In this document: piece by piece, positions 1 to 5,657 of the stretch
Layout of the letters: every line of letters starts with the position of its first letter
How positions within the stretch are numbered: position 1 is the first letter of the stretch
Assembly (NCBI GenBank): GCA_027335515.1
Contig: DAHWHT010000301.1
Coordinates: forward strand, 1 to 6,629
Length of the DNA stretch: 6,629 nucleotides
DNA from: Clostridia bacterium
Lineage (GTDB): Bacteria > Bacillota_E > RBS10-35 > JAJYVN01
Direction: 5' to 3'
Made by a program: the position numbers and the translations under genes
The notes under the pieces: model-generated
Told to the model about the DNA's origin: nothing
What the model saw: only the letters and a program-made list of their open reading frames with translations
Databases searched by the model: none

Positions 1-218
1 GCTCGACCAGGATGGCGGACAACACCTCCCGGTCGGCGAGCAGTCGCCATAACTTGCGGTGATTGCCGTTCAATCTGGAGCCCACCTCCGTCACCACTCC
101 ATGCACCGGCAGTCCGCCCGCCGTCGCCCACACCGTCACCCGGGCGACCTGCCGCTCCAAGTCGGCCCGCGGTAACGTAGGCGATGCCCTCCCGGCGGGC
201 CCAGTCCGACAGCTTCAT
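1..218 (-). pseudogene. tnpA: IS607-family serine recombinase (tnpA) remnant, internally deleted and frameshifted, cut by the window edge
   Basis: Reading from the ATG at 218-216, the first 17 codons give MKLSDWARREGIAYVTA, the helix-turn-helix start typical of IS607-type TnpA. The frame then changes. From 166 leftwards a second frame is open to the window edge and gives ADLERQVARVTVWATAGG, followed by LPVHGVVTEVGSRLNG and then LLADREVLSAILVE, which matches the middle of the resolvase domain of the same family. From family knowledge, the missing piece (roughly 45-50 codons, not a multiple of three) covers the rest of the DNA-binding domain and the YARVSS-type strand that carries the nucleophilic serine. 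The protein therefore cannot be an active recombinase. IS607 elements usually carry tnpB after tnpA, which would lie left of position 1 and cannot be seen. The identification rests on remembered family motifs; both halves agree in order and strand, so I am fairly sure. Confidence 0.83.
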
Positions 219-263
219 AGACCCAGCACAGCACATATTTGCGTAGAAATGACTATAATCTCG
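219..263. mobile_element. Probable terminal segment of the IS607-type element and junction with the broken ATPase gene
   Basis: This short stretch lies between the tnpA start codon and the stop codon of the ATPase stump. It is clearly richer in A and T than its surroundings (for example around 236-260), as is common for the non-coding end of an insertion sequence. On the minus strand TATAGT at 257-252 could be a -10 box for tnpA, about 34 nt before its ATG, but no good -35 box accompanies it. The exact element boundary cannot be fixed: IS607 elements make no target duplication and lack terminal inverted repeats. The ATPase similarity fades at about 267-272, so the boundary is probably there. 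Confidence 0.45.
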
Positions 264-467
264 TCAGCAGTTGGCTACCCCTTCGGGTTTTCCATCTAGA
301 ACATCTCGAACCGTGAACCCGTTGCCTACGCCTTGCAGGAAGCGGATGGCGTCGAGGATGTTGGACTTGCCGCCGCCGTTGGGGCCGATCAACAGGTTGC
401 AACGGCCGAGGATCATACCCTCGTCACGAATGCCCCTGAACTGCTTAGCAGCCAGTCGGCGAATCAT
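264..467 (-). pseudogene. AAA/SMC-type ATPase, N-terminal stump truncated at the insertion element
   Basis: The 67-residue product begins MIRRLAAKQFRGIRDEG, the usual opening beta strand of RecF/SMC-like and AAA_21-type ATPases. Walker A GPNGGGKSN follows at residues 28-36, with G28, G31, G33, K34 and S35 in place, and then the helix NILDAIRFL. Intact relatives are several hundred residues long and carry a signature motif, Walker B and a switch histidine; all of these are missing, and the frame closes with TGA at 266-264 just after GKPEGVAN. The chosen ATG (467) has a GGTGAG-like ribosome binding site six bases upstream and starts directly at the family's first strand. An ATG 18 codons further upstream would add a cysteine-rich extension unlike the family. 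The stump touches the IS607 remnant in the same orientation, so insertion into the gene is the likely cause. Such ATPases often belong to defence or repair systems, but no partner is visible and the function cannot be named. Confidence 0.8.
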
Positions 468-629
468 GGAATGCTCACCCACCTGCGTGAGTGTATCACG
501 GCAGCGGCAATGGTATGGCAAGCACCGCGGCTCGCCGCAAAATCGTGGTCGGGGTCAAGCAGCCCGGCTGGCCAGGTTCCGTGTGGTCGGATGGCACCTG
601 TGCGGTTGCTGCCTCCAGAAAGGGTCCCG

Positions 630-645
630 GCCCGCAGATGCGGGC
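630..645. repeat. Inverted repeat, 7-bp arms with GA centre
   Basis: GCCCGCA-GA-TGCGGGC is a perfect inverted repeat. Its core CCGCAGATGCGG recurs exactly in the pspA promoter at 2605-2616. It could be an operator for a dimeric regulator or a short RNA hairpin. No promoter boxes could be recognised around this copy. Confidence 0.45.
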
Positions 646-695
646 ACGCCGTCCATCACCCGGCGTGGCCGCAGCATGTCGCCCACCCCTTTTTC

Positions 696-763
696 GAACC
701 GGTCCTTCGTTCTATGGGACGATCTGGGCAGCCAGCGGGACGATGTGGGCAGGCAGCCGGTTC
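696..763. repeat. Inverted repeat GAACCGG/CCGGTTC enclosing a 21-bp tandem duplication
   Basis: GAACCGG at 696-702 and CCGGTTC at 757-763 are perfect complements. Between them lie two directly adjacent 21-bp units, 716-736 and 737-757, beginning GGGACGATCTGGGC and GGGACGATGTGGGC. They differ at only two positions, both C to G. The first unit also contains a small hairpin, CTGG-GCAG-CCAG (724-735). The segment lies about 130-200 bases before ilvD and has no coding explanation. Confidence 0.5.
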
Positions 764-823
764 CCGCAAGGGGCCCCTGGCGGCCGTCCGGTGCTGCCGC
801 GCGCGCCTCGGGCTGGGCGGCAG

Positions 824-877
824 GAGGCGTGTTCCCTGAGGGCGAAGGCCACGCGGGCGGGCCTCAGGGGCCGCCTC
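824..877 (+). promoter_or_regulatory. Large potential hairpin immediately upstream of the ilvD start
   Basis: Two nested inverted repeats share one centre: GAGGCG (824-829) with CGCCTC (872-877), and CCCTGAGG (834-841) with CCTCAGGG (862-869). In RNA they would form a long, interrupted GC-rich stem with a 20-nt loop. The base of the stem ends two nt before the GGGGGG run (880-885) that probably serves as the ilvD ribosome binding site. The structure could set access of ribosomes to the TTG start or be an attenuator-type element. No U-tract follows, so a classical intrinsic terminator is unlikely. Confidence 0.45.
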
Positions 878-893
878 TTGGGGGGCGTGTGGG

Positions 894-2558
894 TTGCGCA
901 GCGATATGATCAAGCGCGGGGTGGATCGGGCCCCGCACCGCAGCCTCTTGCGGGCCACCGGTCTGACGGACGAGGACTTCGGCAAACCGTTCATCGGCAT
1001 CTGCAACTCGTATGTCGATATCGTTCCCGGGCACCGCCACCTGCAGGACTTCGGGCGGGTGGTCAAAGAGGCGGTGCGCGCCGCCGGGGGCGTGCCGTTC
1101 GAGTTCAACACCATCGGTGTGGACGACGGCATCGCCATGGGCCACATCGGCATGCGCTATTCGCTGCCCAGTCGCGAACTGATCGCGGATTGTCTGGAAA
1201 CCATGGTCATGGCGCACTGGTTCGACGGTCTGGTGTGCATCCCCAACTGCGACAAGATCACCCCCGGGATGCTGATGGGCGCGCTGCGTGTCAACATCCC
1301 GACGATCTTCATCAGCGGCGGGCCCATGCGGGCCGGCGTCGGTCCCGGTGGCGCGGCCATCGACCTGATCTCGGTGTTCGAAGGGGTCGGCGCGGTACAG
1401 GCCGGGACGAGTTCGGCCGCCGAACTGGAGGCCCTGGAGCGTTCCGCCTGTCCGTCGTGCGGATCCTGTTCCGGCATGTTCACCGCCAACTCCATGAACT
1501 GTCTGGCCGAGGCCATGGGGCTGGCCCTCCCGGGCAACGGCACCATCCTGGCCCAGACGCCGGAGCGCGAAGGGCTGGCCGGGCAGGCGGCGCGCCAGAT
1601 TCTCTGGCTCGTGGAGCACAACCTCAAGCCGCGTGACATCGTCCACCGCAACAGCCTCGACAACGCCTTTGCCCTGGACGTCGCGATGGGCGGCAGCACG
1701 AATACGGTGCTGCACGGCATGGCCCTGGCACACGAGGCGGAGATCGACTATCCGCTGGCGCGCATCGGTGAGATCTCGAACCGCGTGCCCTACATCTGCA
1801 AGGTCAGCCCGGCCTCGAACTGGCACATCCAGGACGTGCATGAGGCCGGCGGCGTCCACGCCATCCTCAAGGAACTCGCCGGTCGGCCCGGCGTCCTCGA
1901 CCTGGACTGTCCAACGGTGACCGGACGCACGCTTGGCGAGAACCTGGGGTTGGCGGAGGTGCGCAACCGCGAGGTGATCCGCCCGCTGGACGACCCATAC
2001 AGCCCCACCGGCGGCCTGGCGGTGCTCTACGGCAATCTGGCGCCGGACGGCGCCCTCCTCAAGGCGGGGGCCGTCGATCCGAGCATCCAGGTTCACGAGG
2101 GGCCCTGCATCGTGTTCGAATCGCAGGAAGAGGCGGCCGATGGCATTGCGGCCGGCCGCGTGAAGGCCGGGCACGTGGTGGTGATCCGGCACGAGGGGCC
2201 GCGGGGTGGTCCAGGGATGCCGGAGATGCTCGGTCCGACCGCGGCCATCCAGGGGCAGGGATTGGGCAAGCGGGTGGCCCTGATCACCGACGGCCGCTTC
2301 TCGGGCGGCACGCGCGGCATCTGCCTGGGCCACATCTCCCCGGAGGCGGCCGAGGGGGGGCCGATCGCGTGGTTGCAGGAGGGCGACGTGGTGCGCATCG
2401 ACATTCCCGCCCGCCGCATCGACGCCAGGGTGCCGGATGAGGAGTGGGCCCGCCGCCGCGCCGCCTGGCAGCCGCCGCAGGCGCGGGTGACCCGCGGCTG
2501 GTTGGGCCGCTACGTGCGTTCCGTGACCTCCGCGTCGCGCGGCGCCGTATTGCTTTGA
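894..2558 (+). CDS. ilvD: Dihydroxy-acid dehydratase
   Basis: The 554-residue protein catalyses dehydration of 2,3-dihydroxy-isovalerate and 2,3-dihydroxy-3-methylvalerate to the 2-oxo acids, the step before transamination in valine, leucine and isoleucine synthesis. It is a cytoplasmic Fe-S, Mg-dependent enzyme. Family blocks are intact and in order: [12 protein letters not shown] (12-23), [11 protein letters not shown] (37-47), [14 protein letters not shown] (71-84), [10 protein letters not shown] (117-126), [11 protein letters not shown] from 189, and GRFSGGTRG near the C-terminus, where S470 is the expected catalytic base. C37, C119 and C192 are the expected cluster ligands; C37 (CNSY) is typical of the [2Fe-2S] subgroup. 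K121 in DK is the lysine expected to be carbamylated. Length fits the family (about 555-560). The TTG at 894 is chosen because it gives MRSDMIKRG, matching relatives, and follows a G-rich run; an ATG at 906 would lose four conserved residues. The gene appears to stand alone, without ilvB, ilvC or leu genes in view. Confidence 0.97.
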   Translation: MRSDMIKRGVDRAPHRSLLRATGLTDEDFGKPFIGICNSYVDIVPGHRHLQDFGRVVKEAVRAAGGVPFEFNTIGVDDGIAMGHIGMRYSLPSRELIADCLETMVMAHWFDGLVCIPNCDKITPGMLMGALRVNIPTIFISGGPMRAGVGPGGAAIDLISVFEGVGAVQAGTSSAAELEALERSACPSCGSCSGMFTANSMNCLAEAMGLALPGNGTILAQTPEREGLAGQAARQILWLVEHNLKPRDIVHRNSLDNAFALDVAMGGSTNTVLHGMALAHEAEIDYPLARIGEISNRVPYICKVSPASNWHIQDVHEAGGVHAILKELAGRPGVLDLDCPTVTGRTLGENLGLAEVRNREVIRPLDDPYSPTGGLAVLYGNLAPDGALLKAGAVDPSIQVHEGPCIVFESQEEAADGIAAGRVKAGHVVVIRHEGPRGGPGMPEMLGPTAAIQGQGLGKRVALITDGRFSGGTRGICLGHISPEAAEGGPIAWLQEGDVVRIDIPARRIDARVPDEEWARRRAAWQPPQARVTRGWLGRYVRSVTSASRGAVLL

Positions 2559-2604
2559 GGCGGTCGGTACGAAAGCGAAACGCCGATGGCCGCACGGGGG
2601 ACGG

Positions 2605-2625
2605 CCGCAGATGCGGTGGTATAAT
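2605..2625 (+). promoter_or_regulatory. Extended -10 promoter with overlapping inverted repeat, upstream of pspA
   Basis: TGGTATAAT at 2617-2625 is a perfect -10 hexamer (2620-2625) with the TGn extension. No -35 box is present at 16-18 bp spacing (the sequence there is G-rich), consistent with an extended -10 promoter or one that needs an activator. The inverted repeat CCGCA-GA-TGCGG (2605-2616) sits directly against the -10 element in the spacer, a position typical of repressor operators. Transcription would start near 2632, leaving a leader of about 29 nt before the pspA GTG. Confidence 0.7.
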
Positions 2626-2660
2626 CCAGGCCGATACGTGAAGAGCGGGGGGATGACGGA

Positions 2661-3365
2661 GTGGGCATCCTATCGCGGATGTCGACGATCTTCAAGGCGA
2701 AAATGAACCAGACGCTGGACCAGATGGAAGACCCGCGCCAGACGCTCGAGTATTCATACCAGAAGCAGCTCGAGCTGCTGCAAAACGTCAAGCGGGGACT
2801 CGCGGATGTCGTCGCCAGCAAGAAGCGGCTCGAGTTGCAGGCCGATACCCTGCGCCAGCAGGCGGATACCCTGGAGAAAGAGGCCAAGCAGGCGCTTTCC
2901 GCCGGGCGGGAGGACCTTGCCAAGAGCGCCCTGGAGCGCAAGCAGGGGTTGAGCCAGCAACTCGCCGGGCTGCAGCAGCAGATCGCCGGGCTGCAGGGTG
3001 AGCAGGACAAACTGACTCAGGCGGAGCAGCGGCTGGTCGCGAAGGTCGACGCGTTCCGCAATCAGAAAGAGGTCATCAAGGCCCAATACACCGCGGCGCA
3101 GGCCAGCGTCAAGATCGGCGAGGCGGCCACCGGTCTGTCCGAGGAGATGGCCGACGTGGGCCTGACCATGCAGCGGGCCCAGGACCGCACGGATGGCATG
3201 CGGGCGCGCGCCTCGGCCATCGACGAGTTGGTGAGCCAGGGCACCCTGCAGGACAGCCTGCAGCCCTCCGATCCGGTGGCGTCGGAGTTGGGTAAGATCT
3301 CGGCCAAGGCGGCCGTCGACAGCGATCTGGCGCGGCTGAAGGCGGAAATGTCGTCCGGCCAGTAG
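2661..3365 (+). CDS. pspA: PspA/IM30 (Vipp1) family membrane-stress protein
   Basis: The 234-residue product belongs to the PspA/IM30 family, bacterial relatives of ESCRT-III that assemble on the cytoplasmic membrane face and protect it when it is damaged or depolarised. Residues 1-22 (MGILSRMSTIFKAKMNQTLD...) form the expected amphipathic membrane-binding helix, followed by the conserved EDP at 23-25. Roughly 26-155 is charged, Gln/Leu-rich coiled coil (for example LRQQADTLEKEAKQAL), and the remainder is the helical C-terminal part with a flexible Ser/Gln end. Length is close to the family's 220-230 residues. The GTG at 2661 is chosen because it gives the canonical MGI/MGL-type start and lies eight bases after a GGGGGG run; the next ATG (residue 7) would cut the helix. 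It is followed after 18 bases by pspAA, so the two are probably co-transcribed. No pspB, pspC or pspF is visible in the window. Confidence 0.96.
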   Translation: MGILSRMSTIFKAKMNQTLDQMEDPRQTLEYSYQKQLELLQNVKRGLADVVASKKRLELQADTLRQQADTLEKEAKQALSAGREDLAKSALERKQGLSQQLAGLQQQIAGLQGEQDKLTQAEQRLVAKVDAFRNQKEVIKAQYTAAQASVKIGEAATGLSEEMADVGLTMQRAQDRTDGMRARASAIDELVSQGTLQDSLQPSDPVASELGKISAKAAVDSDLARLKAEMSSGQ

Positions 3366-3383
3366 GTGGGAGGGGGATCCGTC

Positions 3384-3653
3384 GTGATCGTGCGCATCCA
3401 GGGTGAGGGCCAGTACGATCTGGAAGGCGAGGCGCTGCATGCGCTCAAGGTTGCGGACGGCCACCTCTTTGAGGCGGTGGCGGCCGACGATGAGGCAGCG
3501 TTCCACCAACAGTTCCAAAGTGTCCTGCGCTTGGTGCGTGAGCGCGGCTCCCATCTGCCCGCCGATCGGTTGGTCGAGTCGGACCTGGTCCTGCCCGCCT
3601 CGGACACATCCCTGGCCGAGGCGCGGCAGCTCTTCACCCAGCCCAAGACCTGA
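3384..3653 (+). CDS. pspAA: PspA-associated protein PspAA
   Basis: The small 89-residue acidic protein starts MIVRIQGEGQYDLEGEALHA and contains SDLVLPASDTSLAEARQL near its end. This matches the PspAA family, short soluble proteins found directly after pspA in many actinobacteria, Firmicutes and other lineages. Their molecular function is not established; context implies a partner or modulator of PspA. It has no signal peptide or membrane segment. The GTG at 3384 is preferred: a GGGAGGGGGA ribosome binding site ends six bases before it and the family start MIVRIQGEGQY follows. A GTG at 3366, directly after the pspA stop, is in frame and would add six residues, but those bases are the ribosome binding site itself. 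The 18-base gap to pspA supports one transcript from the promoter at 2617-2625. Confidence 0.9.
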   Translation: MIVRIQGEGQYDLEGEALHALKVADGHLFEAVAADDEAAFHQQFQSVLRLVRERGSHLPADRLVESDLVLPASDTSLAEARQLFTQPKT

Positions 3654-3673
3654 ATCGGGGGTTCCCGCTGACT

Positions 3674-3711
3674 GGGGCCCGGTCGGTTCCCCTGGGGGCC
3701 GGCCGGGCCCT
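3674..3711. terminator. Strong hairpin between the two convergent psp operons, likely bidirectional terminator
   Basis: Bases 3674-3690 pair with 3695-3711 without interruption, giving a 17-bp stem (four G-T pairs, the rest Watson-Crick, mostly G-C) with the tetraloop CCTG. The outer arms GGGCCCGG (3675-3682) and CCGGGCCC (3703-3710) are perfect. It lies 20 bases after the pspAA stop and about 40 bases beyond the pspAB stop on the other strand, just where both operons must end. Neither side has a long U-tract (only TT then C on the plus side, AA on the minus side), so it is not a textbook intrinsic terminator. Its stability and position still make termination or 3'-end protection the best explanation. 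Confidence 0.62.
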
Positions 3712-3752
3712 TCGGCGTTGCGGCCTGGCGCCGGCTGCGGGTGCGGCGTCCT

Positions 3753-4349
3753 TCAAAGAGGCAGTTCCCAGAGCGGAAACCAGCGCGAGATATCCTGCTC
3801 CATCGGCAGGAGCGATCCCAGGGCGCCGCTGGCACGGAACTCCGCCGCATGGTCCCGGGTCCGTTGGCCATCGCCGCCGGAGGGGACGAAGGGATAGAAG
3901 CGGCCCCGCTTGTAGTTGTAGAGGAGGTAGCCGCAAGCGGCCTCGGGGCCGAGGTGGAAGCGGAACCCCGCCACCAGGAGTTGTTCGCCATAGCCCTTTT
4001 CCTGGAGCGTGCTGCCCGCCAGGTGGATCAGGTTGACGCACTCGCCGAGGTCGTCGTCGTCGAAGCGGATCCAGCGGTACCCGAGCGCATCCTGCTGGCT
4101 TTTGGCCTTGCCGTGGAAGTCCGGGCTGTTGGCGGCCAGTTGGACCAGTGCCTGGATTTCTCGATCGGCCGCGGCGAACTCGCCACCCTCCACCGGTTTG
4201 AGGCAGACGGCGGCACGGCCGTCGAATTGGAGTTCGGCGTCCGGCAGGGAGGGTGCCGCGGCCGCCAGGGCAAAGATGCGGTCCATGTCCGGGCGGGGCA
4301 GGCGCGTGCGGCCGAAGACGGAGGCGAGCAACGCGTCCCACAAGGCCAC
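3753..4349 (-). CDS. pspAB: PspA-associated protein PspAB
   Basis: The 198-residue protein matches the PspAB family, known from genome context with pspA and htpX; no biochemical role is established. Conserved parts are visible: MALWDALLASVFGRTRLPRP at the start, CLKPVEGGEF (49-58), GYRWIRFDDDDL (90-101), the STLQEKGYGEQLL segment (113-125), and the strongest signature YNYKRGRFYPF (144-154) followed by PSGG, RD..AE and LPMEQDISRWFPLW (181-194). No signal peptide or membrane helix is apparent, so it is probably cytoplasmic. The GTG at 4349 is chosen because AGGGAGGGG ends seven bases upstream and the family-like start follows; an upstream in-frame ATG (4412) would overlap htpX and add an Arg/Pro-rich tail unlike the family, and a TTG at 4343 is too far from the ribosome binding site. 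It begins 31 bases after the htpX stop and is almost certainly in its operon. Confidence 0.88.
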   Translation of the reverse strand: MALWDALLASVFGRTRLPRPDMDRIFALAAAAPSLPDAELQFDGRAAVCLKPVEGGEFAAADREIQALVQLAANSPDFHGKAKSQQDALGYRWIRFDDDDLGECVNLIHLAGSTLQEKGYGEQLLVAGFRFHLGPEAACGYLLYNYKRGRFYPFVPSGGDGQRTRDHAAEFRASGALGSLLPMEQDISRWFPLWELPL

Positions 4350-4380
4350 CGTCGGGCCCCTCCCTTGCCCCGCAGGGCGT

Positions 4381-5310
4381 TCAGTGGCGCGGACGCGCGC
4401 CCGCGCCGGCAAGTTCCTGCTCGATCCGCCGCAGGTGCGTCAGCCGGTGTTCAAGGCTGGGATGGGTCATCAGCAACTCGCCGAAGGCCGCGCGGCGCAC
4501 CGGGCTGATGCACAGCGCCGCCGCCGGCTGCATGCGCCGCAGGTCCTCGGTGGGGATGCGCTGGTCGGCGCCGCTGATGCGCACGAGCGCGGACGCCAGG
4601 GTGCCGGGCTGGCCGGTCAGCAGGGCCGAACCGCGGTCCGCGGCATACTCCCGGTAGCGGGAAAGCGCCGAGATCAAAAAGAAGCTGACGACGGCCACGA
4701 GGGCCGACACGAGAAAGACGATTCCGAAGGCGTCGCCGCGGTTGCGCCGGCCCCCGCCCATGCCGCCTCCGAAGCCCCCACCGAACATGCCGATCCAAAA
4801 GGCGTTCTGCACGATGAAACCGGCGATGGTGGCAAAGAAGGTCGCCATCGCCATGACGGCGACGTCGCGGTTGTGCACATGGGTCAGTTCGTGGCCCAAC
4901 ACCGCTTCGACCTCGGCCGGCGGCAGTTGGCGCAGCAGGCCGGTGGTCACGGCGACGACGGCGTGGCCCGGATTGCGGCCGGTGGCAAAGGCGTTGGGCG
5001 CTGCCGAGTCGATTACGGCCAGTCGGGGCGTCGGCAGGTTGGCGATGGCCGCCAGCCTCGCCAGCATGTCCTCAACCGCGGGCAGTTCCCCCGGGCGGAC
5101 CAGGCGGGCCCGCGTGGAGGCCAGGACGAGCCGGTCCGAGAAGTAGTATTGGGATAGCGCGAGGCCGCCCACCAAAAGGGCGATGGCCGGCAGCCCGACC
5201 CCCGAACGCAGCAGGATGTTGGCGAAAAACAGGTAGACCAAGGCGAGCAGCAGCATCGTGAACGCCATCCGCGCCTGCAGTTGCCAGTCGGTGTGCAATC
5301 GACGTTGCAT
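4381..5310 (-). CDS. htpX: Zinc metalloprotease HtpX (M48 family)
   Basis: This 309-residue integral membrane protease degrades misfolded or damaged inner-membrane proteins. Two hydrophobic segments lie near the N-terminus (about 15-32 and 38-53). The active site HELTH (140-144) supplies H140, H144 and catalytic E141, and the third zinc ligand is E221 in SRYREYAADRGSA. Hydrophobic stretches at about 151-175 and 195-213 match the second membrane pair, separated by a glycine-rich loop (GGGFGGGMGGG) also seen in relatives. SLEHRLTHLRRIE near the end is the usual M48 C-terminal motif. Length fits the family (about 280-310). The ATG at 5310 follows an AGGGAAGG ribosome binding site and gives the normal N-terminus; earlier in-frame ATGs would add an Arg-rich, non-family leader. 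It is the first gene of an htpX-pspAB operon driven from 5443-5470 and runs towards pspA-pspAA. Confidence 0.96.
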   Translation of the reverse strand: MQRRLHTDWQLQARMAFTMLLLALVYLFFANILLRSGVGLPAIALLVGGLALSQYYFSDRLVLASTRARLVRPGELPAVEDMLARLAAIANLPTPRLAVIDSAAPNAFATGRNPGHAVVAVTTGLLRQLPPAEVEAVLGHELTHVHNRDVAVMAMATFFATIAGFIVQNAFWIGMFGGGFGGGMGGGRRNRGDAFGIVFLVSALVAVVSFFLISALSRYREYAADRGSALLTGQPGTLASALVRISGADQRIPTEDLRRMQPAAALCISPVRRAAFGELLMTHPSLEHRLTHLRRIEQELAGAGARPRH

Positions 5311-5369
5311 CGTGTGCACCTTCCCTCGGCGGCGCCCGATGGGCCGGCGGCCACGGCGGGCGGCCATTG

Positions 5370-5382
5370 TGGCATGATGCCA
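5370..5382. repeat. 13-bp palindrome TGGCAT-G-ATGCCA in the htpX leader
   Basis: This perfect 6-bp-arm inverted repeat with one central base lies about 60 bases downstream of the -10 box of the htpX promoter and 60 bases upstream of the htpX ATG. It would suit a dimeric DNA-binding regulator acting as a roadblock. It differs from the CCGCAGATGCGG repeat near pspA, so the two operons do not obviously share this site. Confidence 0.4.
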
Positions 5383-5442
5383 TTCTGACGCCCGGTCCTG
5401 CTGTTGTGGCCGTCGCAGTGGGCGCAACCCACGCCAACGGTT

Positions 5443-5470
5443 ATTGTAGCCTGGGGTGGGGGGGCGTCAA
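5443..5470 (-). promoter_or_regulatory. Sigma-70/sigma-A-type promoter for htpX-pspAB
   Basis: On the minus strand TTGACG (5470-5465) and TACAAT (5448-5443) each match consensus at five of six positions and are separated by 16 bp. The spacer is unusual, a near-continuous C run (CCCCCCCACCCC on this strand). Transcription would start near 5436, leaving an untranslated leader of about 126 nt before the htpX ATG. A housekeeping-type promoter suggests constant expression with modulation elsewhere, for instance through the palindrome at 5370-5382. Confidence 0.75.
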
Positions 5471-5657
5471 CCAAGGCGGTGCGCGCGCGGTTGAATTCGC
5501 GGTGAGGGGCCTGCCCGGCGTTGCGCGGCCCGAGGTCCGTCTGTGGTCTGGGCCCCGCAGGGGGCAAATCCAGGGCCGAAAGGGGCGAATCCTGGTCGGG
5601 CGGACGTGTGGAAGACCGAGCGGTCGGTCGGTACACATTTTCTCCACCAGGGCTTTG
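5471..5657. other. Divergent intergenic region between htpX and the substrate-binding lipoprotein gene
   Basis: No gene is seen here; frames open on either strand lack family features. Two imperfect direct copies, GGGGCAAATCCAGG (5561-5574) and GGGGCGAATCCTGG (5582-5595), lie 21 bp apart and agree at 12 of 14 positions. Further right is a small inverted repeat, GACCG-AG-CGGTC (5614-5625). A TACACA at 5632-5637 could be a -10 box for the lipoprotein gene, but no -35 box is recognisable at a normal distance, so its promoter is uncertain. Confidence 0.35.

Larger units (their letters stand above)
468..893. other. Gene-free region between the ATPase stump and ilvD; likely ilvD leader
   Basis: No open frame here has family-like sequence or an independent start with a good ribosome binding site. 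The frames that run through it are low-complexity Arg/Gly/Pro/Ala translations of GC-rich DNA. It holds the start signals of the leftward ATPase gene (a possible weak -35 TTGCCA at 522-517 on the minus strand) and, towards ilvD, several inverted repeats and a 21-bp tandem duplication, listed separately. I found no convincing promoter for ilvD. I also found no attenuator peptide with runs of Leu, Val or Ile codons. The amount of structure suggests a regulatory RNA leader, but this is inference. Confidence 0.4.

Noticed and set aside
254..259. Perfect TATAAT on the plus strand at the IS607/ATPase junction, as an outward-facing promoter.
   Set aside because: No -35 box lies at 16-18 bp spacing, no TG extension precedes it, and nothing downstream on the plus strand needs it until ilvD, more than 600 bases away.
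592..598. TGGCACC, resembling the core of a T-box antiterminator upstream of ilvD.
   Set aside because: The flanking AGGG and CCGCG parts of the T-box consensus are missing, no matching terminator/antiterminator pair or stem I features were found, and the 7-base core is common in GC-rich DNA.
491..1636. Plus-strand frame of about 380 codons running through the ilvD leader into ilvD.
   Set aside because: Most of it is an alternate frame of ilvD, the remainder is low-complexity Arg/Gly/Pro sequence, and there is no family resemblance.
864..2333. Long open frame on the minus strand opposite ilvD (about 490 codons).
   Set aside because: It is a mirror frame caused by the third-position GC bias of ilvD. 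The translation is Arg/His/Gly/Asp-rich with no family motif, while the plus strand encodes an unmistakable dehydratase.
2560..2593. Inverted repeat GCGGTCGG with CCGA-TGG-CCGC just after ilvD, as an ilvD terminator.
   Set aside because: The stem has a 3-nt bulge and a 15-nt loop, and no U-tract follows; it is too weak to call.
3062..3991. Long minus-strand frame of about 309 codons across pspA, pspAA and the intergenic hairpin.
   Set aside because: It overlaps three recognised genes and the terminator-like hairpin, and its product is a Ser/Arg/Ala-rich translation with no recognisable domain.
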